A stretch of 12,665 nucleotides of DNA from Nitrospiraceae bacterium. Lineage in GTDB: Bacteria; Nitrospirota; Thermodesulfovibrionia; UBA6902. The notes under the pieces were generated by a model. It worked only from the letters and a program-made list of their open reading frames with translations, was not told the DNA's origin and made no database searches. The stretch lies in assembly GCA_020354155.1 (NCBI GenBank), contig CP070644.1:1485828-1498492 (forward strand). The letters are read 5' to 3'. Position numbers and translations under genes: made by a program. This document shows positions 1-6,551 of the stretch, piece by piece; position 1 is the stretch's first letter, and each line of letters begins with the position of its first letter.

Positions 1-115
1 TCAGTCTGACCTTTACAATACCGTCATCCTGCACATCAACAAGTTCAACATCCCCTCCATCACGCTGGAGCATGGGCCTGACCCTTCCCAAAACCTCTTC
101 TATTTTTTCCCTCAT
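1..115 (-). CDS. NifU-like (Nfu-type) iron-sulfur cluster scaffold protein, 5' part only
   Basis: Only the first 38 codons are in the window; the gene runs off the left edge. The visible protein begins MREKIEEVLGRVRPMLQRDG and continues through a GGDVELVDV stretch into a beta strand reading GIVKVRL. The helix followed by RPxLxxDGGDVELV is the hallmark of the NifU C-terminal (Nfu) domain, which carries a transient Fe-S cluster and passes it to apo-proteins in the cytoplasm. The CxxC cluster ligands of this family lie further downstream, outside the window, so they cannot be checked. The ATG at 115-113 is preceded by an AAGGAGGA Shine-Dalgarno sequence about 8 bases upstream, which fixes the start. 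The domain begins right at the N-terminus, so this is probably a small stand-alone Nfu protein rather than a full NifU. It is divergently oriented to glyQ. Confidence 0.85.
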   Translation of the reverse strand, partial: MREKIEEVLGRVRPMLQRDGGDVELVDVQDDGIVKVRL

Positions 116-147
116 GAATACATCCTCCTTATCTTTTTACTGTCAGT

Positions 148-189
148 ATTATAATCTTTATCAAATTTTCATCTATGATTTTAATCATA
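148..189 (-). promoter_or_regulatory. Candidate promoter and palindromic operator of the Nfu-type gene
   Basis: On the minus strand a perfect TATAAT lies at 153-148, about 30 bases before the Nfu-type start. No good -35 hexamer is found at the usual distance. That position is instead overlapped by a perfect inverted repeat, TATGATT-TT-AATCATA, at 174-189. A palindrome over the -35 region is a usual place for a repressor or activator. Fe-S genes are often controlled by Rrf2/IscR-type or Fur-type regulators, but this palindrome does not match either consensus well, so the regulator is unknown. Confidence 0.35.
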
Positions 190-251
190 ACTGCAGAGAA
201 TTTCCACTTTTATCCAGGGCCCGCCCTATCTAACTGTAAAAGAACATTTGT

Positions 252-281
252 TTGACAAAGCCCATTATGACCCTTTAAGAT
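252..281 (+). promoter_or_regulatory. Sigma-70-type promoter of glyQ-glyS
   Basis: A perfect TTGACA (-35) at 252-257 and TAAGAT (-10) at 276-281 are separated by 18 bases. Transcription would begin near 288, giving a leader of about 30 bases before the glyQ start. No T-box-like or other leader structure fits in so short a leader. Confidence 0.6.
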
Positions 282-318
282 TTAGCTTAAACTAATTCCA
301 TGTAACAGAAGAGGCACA

Positions 319-1191
319 TTGTATTTACAGGATCTTGTTTTAGAACTTCATGCATTCTGGGCAAAAAAAGGCTGTGTCATTCACCAGCCCTATGATATTG
401 AGGTAGGTGCCGGCACCTTTAATCCTGCCACTTTCTTCAGAGTACTGGGTCCGGAGCACTGGAAGACCGCCTATGTTGAACCGTCGAGAAGACCGACAGA
501 TGGTCGATATGGTGAAAACCCGAACAGACTGCAGCACTACTATCAATATCAGGTAATTCTAAAACCATCTCCTCCTGAAATACAGGACCTCTATCTTGAG
601 AGCCTTTCAGCAATCAATATTGATTTACTGAGCCATGATATACGATTTGTTGAAGACGACTGGGAATCCCCTACCCTCGGGGCCTGGGGACTGGGATGGG
701 AAGTATGGCTGGACGGCATGGAGGTAACCCAGTTTACTTATTTTCAGCAGGTTGGCGGCATAGAACTCAGGCCAATATCAGTAGAACTGACCTACGGTCT
801 GGAACGTATAGCAATGTACCTGCAGGAAGTGGACAATGTCTATGACCTGAAATGGAATGAAACAACTTCATACGGAGACATTCATCACGAGTCTGAAGTA
901 CAGTTCTCGAAGTATAATTTTGACTATGCAGATGTAGAAATGAATCTAAAGCTCTTTGACATGTATGAAGGCGAAGCTATCCAGCTGCTGAAGGAGGGAC
1001 TCATTCTGCCTTCCTATGACTACTGCCTGAAATGCTCTCACAGCTTCAACATGCTTGATGCACGAGGCGCTATCAGTGTAACGGAAAGAACAGCGTACAT
1101 TGCCAGAGTCAGAAACCTTGCCCGCAAATGTGCCAGGGGCTATTTAAAACAGCGAGAAGAAATGGGATTCCCATTATTAAATAAAAAATAA
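319..1191 (+). CDS. glyQ: Glycine--tRNA ligase alpha subunit
   Basis: This is the catalytic alpha subunit of the bacterial heterotetrameric (alpha2-beta2) class II glycyl-tRNA synthetase, which charges tRNA-Gly in the cytoplasm. The 290 residues cover the whole family length. Signature stretches include VGAGTFNPATF and PSRRPTDGRYGENPNR near the N-terminus (residues 31-70), WESPTLGAWGLGWEVWLDG in the middle with VTQFTYFQQVGG after it, a TYGLERIAMY segment, and the C-terminal SFNMLDARGAISVTER. The start is a TTG at 319: an in-frame stop lies at 283-285, no ATG occurs between it and the homologous N-terminus, and MYLQDLVLELHAFWAKKGC matches the usual family start. A modest AGAAGAGG Shine-Dalgarno sequence precedes it. 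glyS follows after 43 bases on the same strand, so the two are almost certainly co-transcribed. Nothing is missing. Confidence 0.97.
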   Translation: MYLQDLVLELHAFWAKKGCVIHQPYDIEVGAGTFNPATFFRVLGPEHWKTAYVEPSRRPTDGRYGENPNRLQHYYQYQVILKPSPPEIQDLYLESLSAINIDLLSHDIRFVEDDWESPTLGAWGLGWEVWLDGMEVTQFTYFQQVGGIELRPISVELTYGLERIAMYLQEVDNVYDLKWNETTSYGDIHHESEVQFSKYNFDYADVEMNLKLFDMYEGEAIQLLKEGLILPSYDYCLKCSHSFNMLDARGAISVTERTAYIARVRNLARKCARGYLKQREEMGFPLLNKK

Positions 1192-1234
1192 TCTCCTGAA
1201 CGTACATGAAGGACTTCATTATTTATCTGACTGC

Positions 1235-3274
1235 ATGAAACCCTTTTTACTTGAAATAGGCACTGAGGAAATCCCGGCTCGATTTATCAGGAAAGGGCTT
1301 GCAATTCTGCAGGAAGCTCTTTCTGGATACCTCACTGACTCTGCCATTCAGTACGGTCCCATTCATCAGTATGCAACACCGCGCCGGTTAACCCTCCTTA
1401 TAGAAGATGTGGCAGAAAAACAGGAGGACAGAACAGTTACATCCGTAGGACCGCCAAAGAACATTGCCTATGATAAAAACGGCGAGCCGACAAAAGCGGC
1501 TACAGGCTTTGCAAAGTCACTCAATATTGACGTAAGCAATCTTCAGATAACAGAAACTGAAAAAGGCGAATACATCTCCGCAACAGTAGAAGAGAAAGGC
1601 CTGCCCTCACCAGATTGTCTTGCTGATGCACTTCCAAAAATCATTACTTCTCTGCAATTACCCAAATCAATGCGATGGGGTGACAGCTCAATCAGATTTT
1701 TTCGGCCAATTCACTGGATTATCGCCTTATACGGAGACAGGGTCGTCCCCTTTGAGATAGACGGCATAAAGACCGCTAACATCTCCTATGGACACAGATT
1801 CCTCTCTCCTTCAGCCATAAAAATCAGCAAACCTGAAGATTATTTATCTGAGCTGGCAAGAAACCATGTAATAGCAGACATGAAAGAACGTCAAGCCCTG
1901 ATTGAGAAGGGCATTCAACAGTGTCAGACTGAAAAGGGATGTGTGGTGCATGAGGACCGGGAGCTTATTGAGACGGTTACAAATCTCGTAGAGTACCCAA
2001 CTGTCGTCCTTGGCAGTTTTGAAGACAAGTATCTTGCTCTGCCGAAAGAGCTTCCCATAACCGTCATGCGTTCACATCAGAAATATTTTTCAACAGAGAA
2101 TAATGAAGGGAATCTTCTTCCATACTTTCTCGTAGTAAGCAATACAAAACCTGAAAATAATGAGACGGTGCGCATCGGTGCAGAGCGTGTGCTGCGTGCC
2201 AGGCTTGAAGATGCTCAATTCTATTACACCGACGACAAGAAACTGCCATTGATTGAGTATGTTGAAAAACTGAAGGATGTTACATTCCAGGAAAAGCTCG
2301 GCACTCTCTACGATAAAACTGAAAGGGTGGCATCACTGAGCTCCTTTATTGCCTCCCGGTTCAACGTAACAGCTTCCGACAACATAATCAGGGCTTCAAA
2401 ACTGGCAAAAGCTGATCTCGTAACCGGAGTAGTCAGCGAGTTCCCTGAGCTGCAGGGCTATATGGGTATGATATATGCTCTTCATGCAGGTGAAGACAAT
2501 GCAGTCGCAGTTGCTATTCAGGAGCACTACCTGCCACGATTCCCAGGAGATTCACTGCCTTCAGATACAACAGGAACAATTATTTCTCTTGCGGACAAAA
2601 TGGACAATATCGCCTCTTTCTTCTATGTGGACCTCATTCCTACCGGATCTGAGGACCCCTATGCATTACGACGTCAGGCCACTGGAATTATTCAAATTTT
2701 AAAATCCGGTGGGTACTCCCTCTCTCTTGATCTGCTTGCACATTCTGCCCTCCAGCCCCTGGAAAGCTCAGAGGAGAAACGAAGGAACCTTACCCGCGAT
2801 ATAATACAATTTTTCCATCAGCGGCTTGAAGGGATCCTCCTTGCTGAGGGCTACCGGCACGATTTGATCAGCGCTGTCCTTTCTTCTGATCAAACAGATA
2901 TTCAGGATGTTGACAGGCGTCTGAAACTGCTGGCAGCATTAAAAGAGAGTCCAACATTTCCAAATCTGCTTATCGCAGCAAAGCGGGTGTACAATATTCT
3001 TTCCAAAACTGAACCTCTGGAACTTCAGGAATCAATGCTCACTGAGCATGCTGAGAGAGCATTGTTTGAGTCCGCACGTTCCATTAAAGAAAATCTGAGC
3101 ATCTCCGCCTGTCAGTCGTTGTTTGAATTCGAAGCCCCCGTGAATACTTTTTTTGACAAGGTACTGGTGATGGACAAGGACCCTTTGATAAGAGACAACA
3201 GACTTGCACTCCTTCAGTCTGTAAAAAAGGTGTTTAACTTACTTGGTGATTTCTCAAAGATAGTGGAAGACTGA
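1235..3274 (+). CDS. glyS: Glycine--tRNA ligase beta subunit
   Basis: This is the beta subunit of the alpha2-beta2 glycyl-tRNA synthetase; it supplies tRNA recognition and works only in complex with GlyQ. It has 679 residues, close to the usual length of about 690. The start MKPFLLEIGTEEIPARF is the classic GlyS N-terminus. Further conserved stretches are MRWGDSSIRFFRPIHWI (near 145), LLPYFLVVSNT (near 295), RVLRARLEDAQFYYTDD, the HD-like region KADLVTGVVSEFPELQGYMG (near 393), YLPRFPGDSLP, and GSEDPYALRRQATGI (near 471). A DALR-type anticodon-binding region fills the last 110 or so residues. The Shine-Dalgarno before the ATG is weak: AAGGA sits more than 20 bases upstream, so translation may depend on glyQ. 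The gene converges on the GGDEF-EAL gene with only 30 bases between them, and I see no clear terminator there. Confidence 0.97.
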   Translation: MKPFLLEIGTEEIPARFIRKGLAILQEALSGYLTDSAIQYGPIHQYATPRRLTLLIEDVAEKQEDRTVTSVGPPKNIAYDKNGEPTKAATGFAKSLNIDVSNLQITETEKGEYISATVEEKGLPSPDCLADALPKIITSLQLPKSMRWGDSSIRFFRPIHWIIALYGDRVVPFEIDGIKTANISYGHRFLSPSAIKISKPEDYLSELARNHVIADMKERQALIEKGIQQCQTEKGCVVHEDRELIETVTNLVEYPTVVLGSFEDKYLALPKELPITVMRSHQKYFSTENNEGNLLPYFLVVSNTKPENNETVRIGAERVLRARLEDAQFYYTDDKKLPLIEYVEKLKDVTFQEKLGTLYDKTERVASLSSFIASRFNVTASDNIIRASKLAKADLVTGVVSEFPELQGYMGMIYALHAGEDNAVAVAIQEHYLPRFPGDSLPSDTTGTIISLADKMDNIASFFYVDLIPTGSEDPYALRRQATGIIQILKSGGYSLSLDLLAHSALQPLESSEEKRRNLTRDIIQFFHQRLEGILLAEGYRHDLISAVLSSDQTDIQDVDRRLKLLAALKESPTFPNLLIAAKRVYNILSKTEPLELQESMLTEHAERALFESARSIKENLSISACQSLFEFEAPVNTFFDKVLVMDKDPLIRDNRLALLQSVKKVFNLLGDFSKIVED

Positions 3275-3304
3275 CAAATCCTTTTTCGCCTTCACTATAA
3301 AGCC

Positions 3305-6193
3305 CTATTGCTTACTGTATTGTACCAGGTCAAGCCTGGTTAGCTTCATGAATTTTTCAATCCCTTCACGGTCAAGCGGTTTTGAGAAGAGATATCCCTG
3401 CACATATTCACATTTCAGGGACTTGAGAAATGCAATTTGGTCATCAGTTTCTACTCCTTCGGCAATTATTTCCATATTCATGCTGTGGGCAAGCATCACG
3501 ATAGCCTTGATAATTTCCATATTTTCATCATTAAACCCTATTCTCTGGACAAAGGACCGGTCGATTTTCAGTACATCAACAGGGAACTTGTGCAGATAAC
3601 TCAATGATGAATAACCGGTGCCAAAATCATCGATATGCAGATTCACGTGCATTTCTTTCAGCTGTCTGCAGATTGGATCAATATTCTCCGCGTTTTCCAT
3701 CAGCATTGTCTCGGTAATTTCAAGAACCAGACTTCCAGGTAGTATCCCGGTCTCATGCAGTGTCTCACGGATGGTTTTCACAAGGTTCGGTAAAAATTGC
3801 TTGCTCGATACATTCACACTCATTTTTAAAGGCTGACTGGTAAGAATCTGATCCTGCCACAGGCGCAACTGTCTGCCTGCTTCCCTGATGACCCACTTAC
3901 CGATTGGAACGATAAGCCCTGTCTCCTCAGCAGCAACAATGAATTCTTCGGGACTGACAAGACCCCGATCAGGATGGTTCCACCGTATCAGTGCTTCAAA
4001 GCCAATGACATTGCCTGTCTGCATTGACACAACAGGCTGGTAATGAAGCAGGAATTCCTCGTTGTCGATTGCCCGTCTGAGATCCGTTTCCAGTTGCATA
4101 CGCATCACTGCATTGTCATACATCCTGGTATCAAATACTTCCTGTCGTGCCCGTCCGTTTGCCTTTGCATGATACATGGCAAGGTCGGCGTCACGGAGCA
4201 GGTTTTCCGGCCTGTCGTAGCCCAGAGTATTAAAGGCAATACCGATACTGGCAGAGATATACAGTTTTTGATCTTCGATTTCAAATGATCGTGCAAGATT
4301 ACGCTGTACACGTTTGGTAATGTGGATTGCCTCTTCATCATCACTGATGTCCTCAAGAAGCACTGCAAATTCATCACCACCCAGGCGGGCAACAGTATCA
4401 CCAGGCCTGAGGCTGTCTTCAAGCCGCTTGCTCACCGCTACTAGCAGTTCATCACCGACAGCGTGGCCAAGGCTGTCATTGATCACTTTAAAATGGTCAA
4501 TATCAACAAAGATAACAGCGAACATATAGGCCTTATCCCTTATCTCCCGATTGGCCTCATGTTTAAGACGATCCATAAAGAGAGCACGATTCGGAAGTCC
4601 GGTAAGGGAATCGTGCATGGCCTCAAAGAGCAGCCGCTCTTCCGCCCTCTTGCGCATCGTGATATCCGTAATAGATCCGGCAAATCGATGGGCCCCTTTT
4701 ACCGCCAGACCTCGACTAAGCACCCAGCGATACGTCCCATCAGTATGAAGGATACGGTGCTCGTTTTTAAAATGTGATGTATGTCCCTTTATGTGAGCCT
4801 TGATTTCTGACTTCACCTGTTCACGGTCTTCAGGATGTATTCTATTAAACCATTCTTCAGAGTCATCAGCCAGTGTTCCGCCCACATCAAGGCCGAGTAT
4901 TCCCTTCCATCGGGGAGAATAAAATACTTTATTCGTTTTTAAATCCCAGTCCCATAACCCGTCATTGGCACCCTGAGCAGCAAGACTATATCTCTCTTCG
5001 CTTTTTTTCAGGGCCTCTTCAGTATTCTTTCGATCGGTAATGTCCCGTATATATTCAATAACATGTGAGACCTCTCCCTCTTCATTAATAATGGGGTATG
5101 TATAGATTTCCAGCCAGTTCTTTGAACCGTCACTCTGTTCGATGAATTTTTCAGCAGCACAGGGGTCCTGGGAGTGGAATGTTTTCCCGACTACACAATT
5201 TTTACAGATTTCTTCATTCTCTTCATCAATAATATCAAAACACCTGTTGCCAAGCATTTCATCAATTGATTTGCCGTTCATCTCAGCATAGGCTTCGTTC
5301 AGCTTGACTATTTCATGATTACTGTCAATGATGCAGAAGGGATCATGTATGCTGTCAAATATAGTCTGCAAAAAGTTCTCTGATTTGGCCAGTGACTGCT
5401 GAGCATGCCAGCGATCTTCAACCTCTTCCTGAAGTTTCTGGTAACTATTCTGTATTTTTAAGCTCATGGCATTGAAATATTCTGCAATTTCACCAAATTC
5501 AGTGTGGTCTCTATAATGAATGACTGCTCCCAACTCTCCCGATGCAATCTTTTTTGTTGTAGCAATCATTTGCTGTATTGGCTGGATAACCTGGCGAATG
5601 AGTCTTGCTGCAACAAGTAAACTCAGGACAAAAGTTGCGGCAATGGTTAGAAAAAGAATTATTTTAATGTCCTTGATATGAGACAGTGTTTCTCTTGTTT
5701 TAAAGGCAAGAGTGCTTGTCGCTTCATGAGACATGCTAGTCGTAAGGTCAATGAGTTCGTCACCAATTTTAATTGCCTGCTCCCTGATCTGACGTAAACT
5801 TTCAGCGCCTGCCCCATCCTGAACAGAGGAATTCAGTAATGCCGTATACTCCCCGATCCTAGAATTCACATAATTTATTCCATCGGCTACCACAGAGGTA
5901 TGATGACATGATGAGCACTGTTCGACCCTCTGCTGAAGTTGATGCACATCTTTCATAGTAAAAGCAGGTTTTCTGCCACTATCCGCGTTCAACCCGTAGA
6001 GACCAGTCTGCACTGTCTGAATATCAATGATTAAAGATTTCCTGAGTTGCTCTACTTCATGTAGATTAACTACAGACTCAAGTTCATTGGTTGTGTTGGA
6101 AATGTAGAGTGCTGCCACAATCGTCCCAAAGGTCAGGAAACAAAAAATTCCAAATAGCGAATTAATGATTTTTCTCTTCACGCTCAAATACAC
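3305..6193 (-). CDS. Membrane-bound heme-motif (CxxCH) sensor, HAMP-PAS-PAS-GGDEF-EAL cyclic-di-GMP enzyme
   Basis: A 962-residue inner-membrane protein predicted to make and/or break cyclic di-GMP. In order: transmembrane helix (about 10-31); periplasmic, mainly helical sensor (about 32-175) with a CSSCHH motif at 93-98, the c-type heme attachment signature; second transmembrane helix (about 176-199); HAMP (about 200-255); PAS (about 270-388) containing C318, C330, C333 and C345; second PAS (about 395-515); GGDEF (about 520-685); EAL (about 700-950). GGDEF is intact at 605-609 with an RPGD inhibitory site at 596-599. The EAL domain keeps E733-A-L, NVSSKQF, LEITET, DDFGTG (855-860), KIDRSF, AEGVET and QGY, so both activities look possible. 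The start given is GTG at 6193-6191. A second GTG four codons later (6181-6179) has a better GAGGTG Shine-Dalgarno nine bases upstream and may be the true start. Expression probably comes from the intergenic region shared with ppdK. The family assignment is firm; heme attachment is inference from the motif and its predicted periplasmic side. Confidence 0.93.
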   Translation of the reverse strand: MYLSVKRKIINSLFGIFCFLTFGTIVAALYISNTTNELESVVNLHEVEQLRKSLIIDIQTVQTGLYGLNADSGRKPAFTMKDVHQLQQRVEQCSSCHHTSVVADGINYVNSRIGEYTALLNSSVQDGAGAESLRQIREQAIKIGDELIDLTTSMSHEATSTLAFKTRETLSHIKDIKIILFLTIAATFVLSLLVAARLIRQVIQPIQQMIATTKKIASGELGAVIHYRDHTEFGEIAEYFNAMSLKIQNSYQKLQEEVEDRWHAQQSLAKSENFLQTIFDSIHDPFCIIDSNHEIVKLNEAYAEMNGKSIDEMLGNRCFDIIDEENEEICKNCVVGKTFHSQDPCAAEKFIEQSDGSKNWLEIYTYPIINEEGEVSHVIEYIRDITDRKNTEEALKKSEERYSLAAQGANDGLWDWDLKTNKVFYSPRWKGILGLDVGGTLADDSEEWFNRIHPEDREQVKSEIKAHIKGHTSHFKNEHRILHTDGTYRWVLSRGLAVKGAHRFAGSITDITMRKRAEERLLFEAMHDSLTGLPNRALFMDRLKHEANREIRDKAYMFAVIFVDIDHFKVINDSLGHAVGDELLVAVSKRLEDSLRPGDTVARLGGDEFAVLLEDISDDEEAIHITKRVQRNLARSFEIEDQKLYISASIGIAFNTLGYDRPENLLRDADLAMYHAKANGRARQEVFDTRMYDNAVMRMQLETDLRRAIDNEEFLLHYQPVVSMQTGNVIGFEALIRWNHPDRGLVSPEEFIVAAEETGLIVPIGKWVIREAGRQLRLWQDQILTSQPLKMSVNVSSKQFLPNLVKTIRETLHETGILPGSLVLEITETMLMENAENIDPICRQLKEMHVNLHIDDFGTGYSSLSYLHKFPVDVLKIDRSFVQRIGFNDENMEIIKAIVMLAHSMNMEIIAEGVETDDQIAFLKSLKCEYVQGYLFSKPLDREGIEKFMKLTRLDLVQYSKQ

Positions 6194-6244
6194 CTCATCT
6201 TCTGTATTGAGTTCAGGTTTATTAATCCTGATTACTATTTACAT

Positions 6245-6260
6245 TGCATATCCTATGCCA
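6245..6260 (-). promoter_or_regulatory. Candidate sigma-54 (-24/-12) promoter of the GGDEF-EAL gene
   Basis: Read on the minus strand the site is TTGGCAT-AGGAT-ATGCA. It keeps the invariant GG and GC dinucleotides at the exact sigma-54 spacing of the TGGCAC-N5-TTGCW consensus, with three mismatches at less conserved places. It would start transcription near 6234, about 40 bases before the GTG start. The same bases also form a small inverted repeat, GCATA-TCC-TATGC, so a protein-binding site is an alternative. I found no convincing sigma-70 promoter for this gene nearby. Confidence 0.35.
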
Positions 6261-6445
6261 AGCCTATATTTCTTGAATTTCAACAGGTTTTGGACAAATA
6301 ACTGTCCTTATATGCTGAAAAGTGGGGCATTTCACACAGATGCAGCATGATGGCAGGAGGAACATATCGCCCGTGCCTGCAACTGAAGGTATATTTTGGA
6401 TTGCCGTGGATTAACTGCATTAATAGAGCTGTTAGAAATTTTGCT

Positions 6446-6474
6446 TTGAATTAGAGGAATGTTTTGTGTAAAAT
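6446..6474 (+). promoter_or_regulatory. Sigma-70-type promoter of ppdK
   Basis: TTGAAT at 6446-6451 and TAAAAT at 6469-6474 are separated by exactly 17 bases. The predicted start is near 6481, leaving a leader of about 70 bases. A strong GGAGGA Shine-Dalgarno sequence at 6541-6546 precedes the ATG at 6552, as expected for a highly expressed enzyme. Confidence 0.5.
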
Positions 6475-6551
6475 AATGCCTCAGTAGAATTGAAAGAAAC
6501 GAAAACCCTTTATTTTCATTAACCATACAAATTTAAGAGTGGAGGAAAAAC

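Larger units (their letters stand above)
6194..6551. other. 358-bp divergent intergenic region between the GGDEF-EAL gene and ppdK
   Basis: This stretch holds the sigma-54-like site for the minus-strand gene, the sigma-70-like promoter and Shine-Dalgarno of ppdK, and a 64-codon minus-strand reading frame (6526-6332). The frame ends in ICSSCHHAASV. It has no Shine-Dalgarno sequence, no signal peptide and an in-frame stop just three codons before its ATG, and it covers the ppdK promoter, so I do not call it a gene; it is discussed among the findings. No RNA gene or repeat was recognised. Confidence 0.5.

Noticed and set aside
216..227. AGGGC-CC-GCCCT inverted repeat between the Nfu-type gene and glyQ.
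   Set aside because: A two-base loop is too tight for an RNA hairpin, there is no T-run, and a 5-bp repeat of this composition can arise by chance.
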